From positions 588,476-652,475 of the forward strand of contig MU006224.1 of NCBI GenBank assembly GCA_010093685.1: a DNA stretch of 64,000 nt, written 5' to 3'. A model generated the notes under the pieces. It made no database searches. It worked only from the letters and a program-made list of their open reading frames with translations, and was not told the DNA's origin. A program made the position numbers and the translations under genes. Position 1 is the first letter of the stretch; each line of letters begins with the position of its first letter. Positions 34,504 through 46,333 of the stretch are shown here, piece by piece. This stretch comes from Ophiobolus disseminans (lineage: Eukaryota; Ascomycota; Dothideomycetes; Pleosporales; Phaeosphaeriaceae).

Positions 34504-35244
34504 GACTGAGTAGATGGCAGGCTTGGTGAGGATGTTGCCTCTGTCACAACAACACTATCGCTTGCAGTATTCGAGATGGATAAAAAAGGAGATAATGCCT
34601 CAGGCATTCAGGTACGGCAGAGTCGTGATGCAATACGGCTTGCATAGCGTGCTGTTAAGCCTTTGAGCCGTCAGGTACACTAGAGAAGCGACCGCCGCTA
34701 GTATTAGTGGTTCATGGACCCTGCGTCTCATGTCAATAAAGCCAATATTTTTAAACAAATGTTTTCTTTGAACATTGTCTTCTGTAGGCGTTGTCTGCAA
34801 ACATGGTTTCGAGACGAGGAACAAAGGGTGGCGCGATTGGATCCCCGCGACCCGGTTTTCAGACGAAGGATCGGTGCATGGGTCAAGCCCTGGCGACCTC
34901 AAGATCAGATCCAGCAATGCGTGCAAAGGTCGCGGGCACTGGCACTGAAGAGATGCTTTTCGCAATGACTCACAATTAGCAAGCTCATCCGCTTTGCGTC
35001 AAGAGCGTGCCGCCCCACCCACAAATATCCGCAAGTGCGCTGTTGTTCGCGTGTCACGAAAGGGGTTGAAGTGTTTGGCGACGTCATACCGCAGCCAAAG
35101 CAATTCATTCCAGGAAATGAAGCCGCCCAGAGCCGCCAGCCCTGAAACATTGCGACCTAAAGAACATTGTAGCCAACTCATAAAACATGCCCTTCGCTAA
35201 TGTACCGTGATATTCCCTCTGTTTTGCAGTCTTGATCAATCCCG
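34504..35244. other. intergenic
   Basis: 741 bp between two plus-strand genes. ORFs here overlap on both strands and none has a recognisable domain. Confidence 0.45.
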
Positions 35245-37351
35245 ATGGACAAATTCAAGGTCAAGACGCGCACAGCGCGCAACAAACTCGCCGAAGCCAC
35301 TTCTTCGGGCAGTGGACAAGGCGCGCTTCATGTGCCTCACTCTTCGCTCGCACCACACGATAACTCCAGCACACACGGTGTCAACGAAGGCTTCCTCGGG
35401 CCTTTACCTGGAACGCAAGCACGCGACTTTGCTGCACCAGAGGATCAGCCAGTACGGCAGCCAGTTGTCGAGCCTCCTACTTCACTCCAGTCATCAGTCG
35501 ACGCGGGCCAGCCTGTGCCAAAACCCTCCAGACATGTTCCGACCTCGTCAAAGGCGCTTCCGAGGTGAGTCCACGCGAAGTTTGCAATGGAAAGTGTAAG
35601 TGCTAACACGATGCAGCCTTCCTTCCTCAAGCTCTCGTAGAGCAAGAGGTATCCCGGTCCCAGCTAGGGGATCATCCCAACAACAGCGCCGCCCTCCCGT
35701 CGGCGTACGGCAAGCCAGCATTGGTATCCGACGCATGCCCTCGTCAAATGCTCTGCGGCAAGTCGCCCAGCAGCCAAACCCATCCTCGCAGCGACTAAGC
35801 ACGCCGTTGCCCGCCCTCGACGAAGAACATGCCCTGGGGCAGATCCCGTCCAACTCAAGTCATTCGACTGCACCGAAGGGGGATGCAAGTCGCTTGACGA
35901 AGATCAGGAGCGCGGTGCAGACGAGGGTGCCCTTTTGGGGGAACAAGAAGCAGCAGCGATTGTCGGACAGCCACACCGCCCCCGTGCAGCAGTCTGACAA
36001 CTACTCGATGGACTACACATCTGATATGGTCGATGTGTTGGACACGCTTGACCCCGAGGTCGCGACCCTGACCTCGCTCACCAACGTGCAAAACTCGCTC
36101 TTCATCCCCAACCTTCCCTTCCTGAACCGTCGCCCAACCTACAACCTGCGACGTCGCAATAGCGAGACAGAGAGCCTCGCAGAGATCAACCGCATTCTCG
36201 CGCCTGCACAAGCCGCTCAGGATGAGGCATATGATGGCGCACCGAGGCTCCGTAGGACGGAGACTGAAGGCACGACGACGACGCTTGCTACCGTTGCTAC
36301 CATCGACTCGCAGCTGAGCGATTCCCGTTATGCCGTGTTGCCGCATGGCGAATCGCTGGACGGCTGGACGAAGCACGACAAGGCTGAAGTGAACGACCAC
36401 GTTCGGCATATGTTGCACTCGAAACGGTCAAAGTTCAAGCGCACTATGCGCGGGTTTGGGCAGTATGTGAAGAGACCTCTCGGCTTTCTGGTCACACTCT
36501 ACGCGACCCTCATCACACTGTTCGGTCTTGCCTGGGTACTCTTCCTGATCGGGTGGATCAATGTCGGCGGAAAGCAGATCTACGTTGTCCACATCATCGA
36601 CAGCGTTCTGGTCGCTCTATTCGCCATCGTCGGCGACGGCCTCGCTCCCTTTCGGGCCATCGACACATACCACATGATCTACATCGCCCATTACCACCAC
36701 TTCACTTGGTCGCGCAGGAAGAAGGACATGCTCCCAGAGCTTCACGATCCCAATGACCTGCCCTCCACCAACGCGCCTATCAGCGGCCCTCGAGTTGTGG
36801 ATCCAGAAGATCCAGAGCAACAGTGGGAGTTCACAGTACTGACCCCAAAGCAACAAGAGAAGCTTGAACACCACCAGTCCAAGTTCTGCAAATCACATTC
36901 CTTCTACAAACCCCACGAGACAGAGACCCACCACGCCTTCCCCCTCCGCTTCCTCATCGCCATCGTAGTCCTCCTCGACTGCCACTCCCTCCTCCAGATC
37001 TCCCTCGGTGCCTGCACCTGGGGCATATACTACAAGAACCGCCCCTTCGCCATCACCACCGTCATCCTCATCTGCTCCATCAGCTGCAATGCCACCGCCG
37101 GGCTCCTCATCTGGCTCGGCGACCGCCGCACACGGAAAAAGGACGTCCTCGAGCGAATGAACCGCCAGGAATTGACCGAGGAGGCGATTCGCCAGGTTGA
37201 GGAGAAGAAGCGCAAGGAGAGCGAGAGTGATGGCGATGATGAGAAAAAGAATAAGAGTGCGGGTAGGGTTAGTATGGATGGGATTAAGAGGTTGCAGGGG
37301 CTGGGGGGAAATGAGAAGAAAGGGAGGGCGGAGGAGAGCGCGTATCCTTAG
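35245..37351 (+). CDS. multi-pass membrane protein, DUF2985-like
   Basis: Exons 35245-35564 and 35617-37351; 684 residues. The first 300 residues are Ser/Pro/Arg-rich and probably cytosolic. From about 300 there are hydrophobic segments (LGFLVTLYATLITLFGLAWVL, IIDSVLVALFAIVGDGLAPF) then IDTYHMIYIAHYHHFTWSRRK, a Trp/His-rich loop, and more membrane helices (FLIAIVVLLDCHSLLQISLG, ITTVILICSISCNATAGLLI). The GDGLAPFRAIDTYHM pattern is typical of fungal DUF2985 proteins. The C-terminus is a charged coiled-coil-like stretch. Function of the family is not known to me. Confidence 0.82.
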
Positions 37352-37795
37352 GTGGCTTTTAGGTGGGAGAGGGATGCTTTTGTGTTGCGTTCTAGCGTAT
37401 ATACCAATATTGGCATTTTAGGATAGTATAGTTAACTTAGTCTAATTCATGAGGCATGATTTTTTGACCGCTCTGTTGAGAGTGAGGATGAGTATTGTTA
37501 GAGAGTAGTGACAGCTGATCTTGTGTAGCATCGATTTGTAACCCATCATCAGCATGGTATCCACGCCCGCACATCGAACTGTCACTGACAAGTGGAACAT
37601 GGAAGTGAAAACTCCAGTGAGTGTCACGCGTCCGCAGCGCCCACAATAGCAATCCTCTTGGAACTTGTCATCAATTCCTGGTCTTCGACAATAATAATCC
37701 CCCCGGAACTTCTAATTAATTCCTAATTCTCAATCCCTTTCTAAAACTCGCCATTAATCACTCACTAATCACTCACTACCTCACCAACTCACGAA
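37352..37795. other. intergenic
   Basis: 444 bp with no gene; AT-rich close to 37680-37790, with repeated TTCCTAATT and CACTCACTAATCAC words in front of the next ORF. Confidence 0.4.
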
Positions 37796-38173
37796 ATGCC
37801 CAGCTATAGACCAACCCACCCCACACATCACCACGCGCCCGACCGCCGCCCCTATACGCGCCCACATGCGCCCTACAAGCTCGGCACCGAGGACTCGCCC
37901 TGGACGTTCATCCCTACCACTGGCGAGGCATTGCTCAACGGCCGCGTACTGTCGACTTGTGAGCGCAAGCTTGCGGTGCTGGCGTTGAGGTATCCGGAGA
38001 GGTATTGTGAGGTCGGGGATTTCGACAAAGAAGATTGTGAGTTGCTGGGGGTTGTGAAAGAGTGGCCGTTGGAGGTGGGGAGCGTGGGACATTCGCCTGG
38101 GATTGGGGTGAGGAAGGAGGAGAAAGGGCAGGGAGAGGCTGAGCTTGATCTCGAGCCTTTCGCAAAAAAATGA
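37796..38173 (+). CDS. small hypothetical protein with a paralogue on the opposite strand
   Basis: Single exon, 125 residues, His/Pro/Arg-rich N-terminus. The core SPWTFIPTTGEALLNGRVLSTCERKLAVLALRYPERYCEVGDF aligns without gaps, over its first half, with the frame on the minus strand at 38337-38776. Conservation between the two supports real protein coding. No domain recognised and no signal peptide. Confidence 0.6.
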   Translation: MPSYRPTHPTHHHAPDRRPYTRPHAPYKLGTEDSPWTFIPTTGEALLNGRVLSTCERKLAVLALRYPERYCEVGDFDKEDCELLGVVKEWPLEVGSVGHSPGIGVRKEEKGQGEAELDLEPFAKK

Positions 38174-38336
38174 CCTCGAACTCTGACGCTAAAGTTTCGA
38201 CGACTGCGATTGGGGCAATTGCGGGTACTAGTATGGCTGCTCAACCTTCGACTACCGCACCCGTAGCGGCTACCTCTACAACCGCTCAACCTACAACTAC
38301 AGCACCTAAGGCTTCGACGACTACCTCTACATCCAC

Positions 38337-38776
38337 TCAATCTTCAACCATAGCATCTAGTGCTTCGGCGGCCTCGCCAAAGTCCACTGGCAACTTCTTC
38401 GCAGCGCGTACGAGTTCGCGCTCCCAGCCTGTGAGCTTCGGTTCGCCTCTTGCCTTGAACGCGCCAGTGTCGGCGAAGTGACCTGGGTAGCGACTAGCCA
38501 ACAACACGATTCTACGCTCGAAGTTGGTGAGGCGCTCGCCGCTTGCTAGACATTTTCGTGGCGTGAATTGGTTGTCCAAGGCGCGTGGTCGGTGGGAAGC
38601 TTGGGCAGTGATGTGCGCGGTGCAGGCTTCTTCTCAGAGAGTGGCTTGTGTTTGGGTTGAGCGGATGCGGAGGTAGCCACTGAGGAGCGCGATGACTCCC
38701 TTGGCAGAGACAGGGCATCTACAGATCGCGTAGACGATAGAACGAAAAGATCGAGCCAGTACCGCCCTTCGCGCAC
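38337..38776 (-). pseudogene. paralogue of the 37.8-kb small protein, broken by a one-base frameshift
   Basis: Two minus-strand frames together make one protein similar to the neighbour. The upstream frame ends KLPTDHAPWTT (matching EDSPWTF). The downstream frame gives FTPRKCLASGERLTNFERRIVLLASRYPGHFADTGAF (matching PTTGEALLNGRVLSTCERKLAVLALRYPERYCEVGDF). Restoring one base near 38575 gives the same spacing as the paralogue: 22 residues from the Trp to the Arg/Lys. No ATG is present at the upstream edge. Either a recent pseudogene or a sequence error. Confidence 0.55.
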
Positions 38777-39128
38777 AGCGCCACACTCATCAGGCGGCTA
38801 CAACTTCCGCGAAGACTTCTGCTCGCTGAAGAAGCACATCTTATCCAACGCACACACCTACTACGCCCACCGCTTCCCCAAAGCCGAGCGCTATGACCTC
38901 ATCACCGCCAGTACCACGCCGACCGAGAGTCTAGCAAGCGTACAGTGGCGCGCCGCGCTAATCGTATATCCCGATCCCCAGCGCCGCGACACACTCACAG
39001 ATTCAATCACCCTGAAAACCATCACACCACACCACGATCCCCGCACCATCTATGGTCCAAACACCACCACCGCCCAACGCCCCTCAAAGCCGTTCCAGCA
39101 CTCGATCATCACTCATCGCCCAGCATAA
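38661..39128 (+). CDS. open coding segment without start codon
   Basis: 155 codons are open from just after a TGA at 38658 to TAA at 39126, with no in-frame ATG. Codons from about 38800 end mostly in C (GGYNFREDFCSLKKHIL, HTYYAHRFPKAERYDLI, QWRAALIVYPDP), as in true genes of this window. The 5' 115 bp overlap antisense with the small-protein pseudogene. An upstream exon or a decayed gene is likely; I could not place either. Confidence 0.4.
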   Translation, partial: ADAEVATEERDDSLGRDRASTDRVDDRTKRSSQYRPSRTAPHSSGGYNFREDFCSLKKHILSNAHTYYAHRFPKAERYDLITASTTPTESLASVQWRAALIVYPDPQRRDTLTDSITLKTITPHHDPRTIYGPNTTTAQRPSKPFQHSIITHRPA

Positions 39129-39841
39129 CGAGGTGTCTCTCAGTATGTTATAAAAGCACCTAGGCAGGAAGAAAAGCTAAGCCTGACGCCTACATTTCCG
39201 TATACACACCTCACTCCAAACTCCAATAAATGCCTGTAAATATCCAGTATAGTGTTTCTTTATTTCAGGCTGGAGCAAGGTACCGAGAGCCTGCGCTGAG
39301 TTGGTGTAAAGTAGTATACCTATGGCGGAGGTTTGGCACCAAATACCTTCCCCAAGTCTCTTTCGTGCGCGGTGTCGCTCGCATTCATCTACAAGAAGCA
39401 AAGACTCTCGTCCTCGCGAAGAACGGCGCCATCCCCTATTGTTATGCTCTAGAGGGCGCGGGTTTTTTGTATCACGTCCACAGCATTATCCAGCATACCA
39501 ACTCGTTGCTAAGCTTTGAAATGCAACCTCCCACGATGAGGCATCCATTAGTAGCGCTGTGTGCCCAGCACCCCAGATGCATCACCATGGAAGGCTTCAA
39601 GAAGGACCTGTCCGCGCGCTAGCAGAGCGGTCACGACACGACGAGGACGTGCCCAACCTGGGAGAGTACGAGATTGACGTTGAGGAGATGGATTGAAGAA
39701 TGGTCGGGCTCGTGCGCAGACACGAGCAGCGACAGCAGATAGAAGACAGAGTTTGAGTTGTAGACAATATCATAGCAATAAGAATCTCACATCACATCCC
39801 CCACCCCAATCATCCACCACCACCTTCCCCCCAAGCCTAAC
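39129..39841. other. intergenic with a possible coding remnant
   Basis: The ORF at 39230-39622 is not convincing. A plus-strand frame from 39521 to TGA at 39694-39696 (GPVRALAERSRHDEDVP, LGEYEIDVEEMD) looks like the C-terminus of a protein but has no clear start or upstream exon. Confidence 0.35.
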
Positions 39842-40792
39842 CTAACAAGTCATAACCGCCGGTCCCGGAATCTTATACGGCGTCCCATTCCCCTTAGGAT
39901 TCCCCTGCTTATCATAAATGCTCACCAAGATCCCCGCATCGTTCTGCTGATACGCGCCCGGGAAACTAACAGTGGTGCCTGTCTTAGTTCCAGAGCTGGA
40001 GACGTTGATCTGGGCGCATCTAACACAAAACCATTAGCCCACCATTTCCCACTCGTTCAAATGTGTACATACCCCATATAAAACTGCACACCCATACTCT
40101 TGCTCGCACTGTGCAGCGCAATGATCTCAGCGCGCAGCAAGTACTGCCCGGGCGCAATGCACGACGGCATGGTGAAGTCGACCCAGCCCTGGTTTGCAAT
40201 CATGCGGTCCACGCCCCAGTTGCCGGAGCCGTCGAGGCCGTCTTCGAAGACTTTGAACCACTTTTGGCCCGAGGTGGAGGCGCTGGCTGCGTTGTCGACC
40301 TTGGCCCTAGCATGTCGTTAGCACATATGATGAGAGAGAGGTGTGCTGGCTTACATGTAGAACTGTGTGGGGCCCTTGTGGCTCTTTGCGATGGGATGGT
40401 CGGCGTCGTTTGCGCTTTGTGCGCCGCCGATGATGTGGCCCCAGTTTACTCCTACTTTGTCGCCGGCTTTGACGGCGATAACTTGGCTGGAGACGGGGGA
40501 TTTGAAGCCGAAGTTGCAGGCGATATTGTTATCGTTTACGTTGGAGACTATTGTTGAAGTTAATATGGGGCTTGGGTGCACTCCCCACAGCTTGCGGCTT
40601 ACTCGGGTTGTTTGACTGAGCTGTTCGGATGCCGTTCGTCAAGCCTTGGTCTTGTCCGTTGACCCTGAGTTGAATTAGTGCTCGGTTATCGCATCGTAGG
40701 GCTTCGTTGTGAACGGACCTGACGCGCTGGGCGATAGTGTGAGCGGACGACAAGGCTGGCAGGGCAGCCACGACAGCGGTGAAGAATCTCAT
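39842..40792 (-). CDS. AA9 lytic polysaccharide monooxygenase
   Basis: Five exons: 40792-40719, 40664-40603, 40547-40355, 40306-40073 and 40019-39842; 246 residues. Signal peptide 1-17 (MRFFTAVVAALPALSSA) followed directly by His18, the N-terminal half of the copper histidine brace. Then VRVNGQDQG, the second copper ligand in SHKGPTQFYMAKV (His102), and the axial tyrosine in GVQFYMGCAQINV (Tyr186). AA9 enzymes are secreted copper enzymes that cleave cellulose or hemicellulose oxidatively. There is no cellulose-binding module; the protein ends in GPAVMTC. The four introns (48-55 nt) all keep the frame, and the one at 40718 recreates VRVNG. A TATA box lies about 110 bp upstream. Confidence 0.95.
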
Positions 40793-40900
40793 GATGGCGG
40801 ACCGGATAGACGGTAACTCTGGAGGCGGTAGACGGAGATATTGAAACGAAAGATCTGATGCCGATGCGGATGAGGCGCTACTAGTTGCAGAGAGGCACCT

Positions 40901-40908
40901 CTTATATA
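40901..40908 (-). promoter_or_regulatory. TATA box of the AA9 gene
   Basis: TATATAAG on the minus strand, about 110 bp upstream of the ATG of the LPMO gene. This is a clear TATA element at a reasonable distance for a fungal inducible gene. Confidence 0.55.
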
Positions 40909-41202
40909 CATCCTCATCTTTTAGCTGGCGGCACGTTCTAGTGGTCAAAGGTCAGGCGCTATGACGATCGCTCATTAAGAGCCGCAACTGGGTGGTCGAT
41001 GTAATATGCCCATGCCATACAACGGTCGCAGTCAAATGGTCCCCAGGGAATTGGCATGTACCCCAGCTTTCCTCGTATGCGAATGGGGGATACCCATGCG
41101 ACTGCCACCCAGTGATACCGATCTCCAATATACGCAAACAAGCATGTAGTGTTTTGAAATAAAGACAAAGCTTAAATCTGTTCGGCAAAGGCAGCCCTGC
41201 AA

Positions 41203-41829
41203 TCAGAAGAGTAGTTCTGCCGCCTGAGTGGTGTATAAGTGCAACCGGGTAATATGGAACGGTATCGAAACTCCCGAACCCAGCATCGCCATGACTGGTT
41301 TCCGGAGACGAGGATGGCGGTGCGACCAGTAATAATTGCACATGTTATATGATTTATCTGTGGATGACGAGCCGACGTTGGGTGGTGTTGCATGAGGACG
41401 TTCGTCAATATGAGGACTCGGCTCGACACCATCATCACTAAGATCGTGGTAGCTTGCGATGCTGTGACCCCGCGTAATCTCAGGCTGGTATTCATGTAGA
41501 GCATGCGTTGTGAGTTTAGTTGGGCGGGAATTCGAAGTTTTTGCTCGTCTCACTTTGCGTTGGAGTGACAGCTGACGTGGTGGATGCACCAATGCGTGTC
41601 TCTTCTTGCGGAGGAGCATCCACATCGTAGAGTGCCCAGAGGTCTTGTGTCGAGGATGGAGGTTCATGACTCCGGCATGGTCCGCTTGTCGATCGGGGTG
41701 TGGAATCCGTGGGGTCGTATGTGCTCCGCTTGTGCTCAGACGTCCGTTGATCGGAGAGCCATATACTGCGGGTAGCGCGAATATCATCGCGCACAGGTAT
41801 GTGAAAATTACCTCGGGGTGAGGCTCCAT
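41203..41829 (-). CDS. putative small secreted protein
   Basis: ORF of 208 codons with an ATG at 41829. The N-terminus EVIFTYLCAMIFALPAVYGS looks like a signal peptide cleaved near residue 25. The rest is polar, His/Arg-rich and has no domain I know. A second frame on the same strand, ending at 41516 (SSTQDLWALYDVDAPPQEE, TSAVTPTQSETSKNFEFPPN), looks equally or more protein-like. The true gene may therefore switch frame by an unrecognised intron shortly after the signal peptide. The 3' half of the model is uncertain. Confidence 0.35.
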   Translation of the reverse strand: MEPHPEVIFTYLCAMIFALPAVYGSPINGRLSTSGAHTTPRIPHPDRQADHAGVMNLHPRHKTSGHSTMWMLLRKKRHALVHPPRQLSLQRKVRRAKTSNSRPTKLTTHALHEYQPEITRGHSIASYHDLSDDGVEPSPHIDERPHATPPNVGSSSTDKSYNMCNYYWSHRHPRLRKPVMAMLGSGVSIPFHITRLHLYTTQAAELLF

Positions 41830-43380
41830 ACGTATGTCTTGAGATAGTTATTGCTGTACTGTGCTTACACTCCACGCGCGTACTGGGATCTTTACCACAA
41901 AATTTGTCAGCGAAATCCTGCAAACATCAGATGGAAATTCCTGTTTCTGTGCTACGTTAACGTATCAGAACGGAATACTGCAATACACTGATCCTTGTGT
42001 TTGCGTAAGTGGCAGTCCCGACGTCTGTAGACAGAAACTGCATAAGGCGCATTTGTGCCTGTCAAAATTTTGTGTTCAAGTAGGTCGAACCAGACCTTTG
42101 GAATGTACATTTGAAATAGCTCTTGATGTATGTCTCGGGCCATATGCATTTTCTACATCTCGAGAAAATCGCCGTGGTGTGCTTGCATGGTGAGTTACCT
42201 CACCGTCGCTGCGTCTCCAACTCTTAACATCGATCGGAGGTACAGGTGCTGCTGGATCATCCAGTAACGACGCGTGGACTACAATCGAACAAGATCCAGA
42301 AGTCCAGCAGGATGGTTCGTCGTTAGATGTACAACCGTCATCTGAAGTCATAATATAATGCGTTCCAGTGTAGAAAAATGGGACGTTGACATCAGACATC
42401 CAAACGTTGTCACGATGGCGTTACATGATATCGAGATCGTGTGTTCGTGCATTATGTTGTCAGCGACCCTGATTGAGTAAACGTCCGACTCTCTAATTAG
42501 CCAGAGAGGATGCGCTGCTGCAATGCGTCCGAAAAGGGCACCTCTCAAATACTCCGAGCAGGATTTTGAGCTGTTGCTGATCGCCGTAAGGGTTCATCCA
42601 AGCCTGCTCTCGGGACGCCCGGCTGATCACCCCACATCATGTCCCCACGTGTTTGGACTGGTCCTACGAGGTATGACTTGGGCATTGGAAACCGTGAGGA
42701 TGTGTATTTGTTTTTCGTAGAGTCTCGGTCTTTTGCAGCACTTGCAGGCCTGATTTGGACACTGCAGTACCTGCATCGTGGTGGCACCAGGGCGCATGTG
42801 ACGATACTCCTCCGGGTGTTTGAGCGACATGTGTGACAGTGGAAAGGACGGAACGGAAGGCACAGAATCTTATAGGCCAAGCAGTCGTAGCGGTACGATG
42901 GGCACTAAGCTCGTTGGTTGAGTCCAACACTGCGTGATGACGATGCCTGTTGGTGGTGCTCTTCAAAACGCCAAGCCTGACGACGTCACCGTGAACACCG
43001 TCGAGAAACATTCAGGCTGCAAGACAAAACCTTCAAGTTGGGCGCCAAATGTTTCGCATCTCAGTTTCGATTGAAGAAACAACTCCGACGGCCAAAGACA
43101 CCAATTTCCGTAAGTAAAAGATCTGCAGCGCCATTTCTATTCGGGCTCGACCAATGCGGTTGCGCCTCAGCTTCGCTCTCCGTTTTGCACTAGCGCGACG
43201 CCCACGTCATAGACAGCTTGAGCCACACTACGCGTTGCTGCCCACGGCGTCGTGACTGCAGCAGTTCGGAATCAGCTCCGCCGTGACGACGAATACCACT
43301 TGCTCACATATATCCGCCAGGGACGTCCCAGTGTGCTGCTCCAGCTCAGTAACGGGCAGTAAGACTGACAGATACGCGCC
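41830..43380. other. long intergenic stretch before the Slm-type gene
   Basis: 1551 bp. Several ORFs of 60-115 codons overlap on both strands and none shows a domain or consistent codon bias. The final 300 bp are the promoter and 5' UTR of the gene at 43381. Confidence 0.45.
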
Positions 43381-46333
43381 ATGGCGACCCACCGACCAGT
43401 GACCGCGTCGTCCTCCTACAACCCTGTACCCGACATCGAGGACCCTTCACACCTCAGTCGCGGATATGGATCCTCGTCACACCTCAACGTTGGCACCAAC
43501 GACTTCGCAAACGACCACTATGGCTCCAGCGCCCCGGAAGAGCGGAGAGGCCGGTTCGAGGAGGACTTTGATGCACGCACCCGGGGCTCTTCGGTACTCG
43601 ACGGAGACATCCCCCAGCGCTCTGCTTCCCGCGCCTCCCGTGGCTCCACCACGCTGAACCAGGGCTCCACGCCGTCGCGCAGTGGGACGCTCAAGAAGAA
43701 GGGCTCGGTCAAGCGAAACGCCAGCCTCAAGCGCAGCGGCAGCCGCAAGAGCATGCACGCCGGCAGCATCCGCGGCGTGACCATTGACGACCAGGAGCGC
43801 GGCTATGAGCGCGAGGAGAGCGTCTTTTACACGCCAGTCCCCACCAAAGGCTCGCCCACGGAAGTTCTAGCGGACCGCTTCCAGAGTATGGCACCTCACG
43901 TGGCCACGCAGGCTTAGGCTGACATGTGACAGCATGGCGCAAGTTTCTCAAGGACCTTATTACCTACTTCCGCGAGGTCTCGTCCTCCTACGAGCACCGT
44001 GCCAAGAGCCTGCTCAAGGTCTCCAACGTCATCAACAACACCAATGCGCCCGCTGCGCTCATGGTCGATGGCGGCCTCAACGACGCGAACCGCATACTCC
44101 GCGACTTCCACAAGCAGGCCATCGTGGAGGCGAACAAGGCCCGCGATATCGAGTCCGACGTGATCAATCAGCTCAGCGGACTGCGCGCAGACCTTGCGCA
44201 GAAGATCAAGGAGATCAAGTCGCTGTCGGGCGACTTCAAGAACAACGTCGAGAAGGAGAAGGAGACCACGAGAAAGTGCGTGACTGCTCTTGAAGAGGCA
44301 TTGGCCGTGGTAGACTCAGATCCGACGGCCATCGCAGGCAAGGGCGATCCGTTTGTGGTTCGTCTCGGAGTCGAGCGCCAGGTCGAAAGACAGATCGACG
44401 AGGAAAACTACCTTCACAGGGTATGTTGGAGCGCGAGAGCGGTAGATTGCATTGCTGATATATCTAGGCCTACCTCAACCTCGAGAACTCTGGCCGCGAG
44501 CTGGAGTCTATTGTTGTTGGCGAAGTCCAGAAAGCGTACAATGCGCTCGCGAGCATCTTGAAGCGCGACGCAGACGAGATGTACTCGACTATTGAGAAAC
44601 TTCGCAATGGTCCGATTGCCATGCCTCGGGACCAAGAATGGACCAGATTCGTTAAGAGCGATCCTCACTTCGTCAACCCAGACCTACCTCTGCGAAGGCT
44701 CGAAGACATCGAGTACCCAGGCAAACACCATCCCGCGACTGCCGAAGTCAGGGCTGGCATGCTCGAAAGGAAGAGCAAGTATCTCAAGAGCTACACACCA
44801 GGATGGTAAGTATTGGCGAGTTTGACTACCCGCACCTCTAACACGAACAGGTACGTTTTGTCGCCAACGCACATTCACGAGTTCAAGTCTGCCGATCGCA
44901 TCTACACTCAGCCTCCCGTCATGTCCTTGTATCTGCCGGACCAGAAGCTTGGCTCGCGGTCTCAGCCCGGAAGTTCATCCCACAAGTTCGTCGTTAAGGG
45001 CCGCCAGACCGGATCCATGCACCGTGGCCATACTTGGGTATTCCGGGCCGAGACATACGAGACCATGCTGGCTTGGTACGACGATATAAAGAACTTGACC
45101 GAGAAGAGTGGCGAGGAGCGCAATGCTTTTGTCCGCAGACACGCTAGCGTCAGAAGCGCCAGTGCTGGCAGCGCACGCTCAGCAAGCTCTGATGGAGGAC
45201 TCGAAGAGGACGAGGCCGACGCCGTACCCTACAGTGCGAACCAGTCCCTCGTCAACCAGCCGGTGCGGGATCAATCCACCAGGCCATCTCCAGGTGGGCG
45301 GTTTCCATCCGATTTAAATGTCAACCGTAACTTACAAGCGCCCCTTTCGCCATCTAGCGGTAGCTCAGACCTCGGCCATGATCTAACTACTGCAGCTGGA
45401 GGCCCTCAACAGGATGTACACCCCATTTATCTCGCCGGCGCAACCGACTATCAGCCCGCAGAGCCAGCACGGTCGGTCCAAACCCATCAAGAGTATCCAG
45501 CCTCGTCGTACGTGAACTCCTACCCGCCCACACAACAGCCTATCCAAGGCTCAACTTTGTACAACGAGCAATACGCATCTCCACCTCAGACACACCAAAC
45601 ACAAGCACCCATCGATAACACCTATGCCTCTGCTCCACCCCAATACCAGCCACAGCCCATCCACCCCAATCACACCACCATCGAGCGCCACGATAGCACA
45701 TATGGAGGATGGCTTGCACCTGCAGCGGGCGGAGCAGCAGCTGGAGCACTAGGCGGGCATCTTGCTGCCGACGCGCACCGCCGTCATCAGGTTGAGGAGC
45801 AAGAGCGAGCGCAACAGGAAGAGATGAATCGTCAAGCTCAAGGGCACACTCAGGATCAGGACCGGAGCTACATTCCACAACCTGTGACAACTAGCTCTAT
45901 TGGTGCACCTCCTGCTGTGCCAGATCGCGACCCCGATCACTATGCACCCATCACTATTGATGAGCCCGTAAACTCGTCGGCAGCTGGTATCCACCCCACA
46001 TTAATCCCGGTGTCCGTCATTGCCGCCGGTACCTTGCACGATCCCACGCATTCCCATGTTGATGGTGCCAACAGTAGGCCCTCCACGGCCGACACCTCTT
46101 TTTTAGATGATTCTGAAGTGGGTGGCTTTGGTACAACCTCAGAGAAGACCATCAACGGCGGACCGGTTCCTGTCAGCCTAGTCGAGGCCGCGGATACTCT
46201 TGCTCACCCCGGAATGAATCGCACGAATACGGGCATCAGTGTTAGTGACCTGCATGTCCCAGGCGAGTATCCAAAGGTAGCGCCGCCCAAGCTTTCTCAT
46301 ACTTTGAAAGAGGAGGATGTGATTCAAATGTAA
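43381..46333 (+). CDS. SLM1: BAR-PH protein, Slm1/Slm2-like (TORC2/PI(4,5)P2 effector)
   Basis: Four exons: 43381-43885, 43933-44420, 44468-44805 and 44851-46333; 937 residues. The N-terminus is disordered, with basic repeats (GTLKKKGSVKRNASLKRSGSRKS). The F-BAR-like region begins RFQTWRKFLKDLITYFREVSSS (made across the first splice) and runs through DANRILRDFHKQAIVEANKA. A PH domain follows: KYLKSYTPGWYVLSPTHIHEFKS, MSLYLPDQKLGS, FVVKGRQTGSMHRGHTWVFRAETYETMLAWYDDIKNL. The tail of about 400 residues is Gln/Pro/His-rich with AGGAAAGALGGHLAA. In yeast, Slm1/2 bind PI(4,5)P2 and TORC2 and control actin, eisosomes and sphingolipid synthesis. Family assignment is secure; orthology is inferred. Confidence 0.93.

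Noticed and set aside
38170..38481. Thr/Ser/Ala-rich plus-strand ORF of 103 codons
   Set aside because: Low complexity and antisense to the homology-supported frame of the small-protein paralogue.
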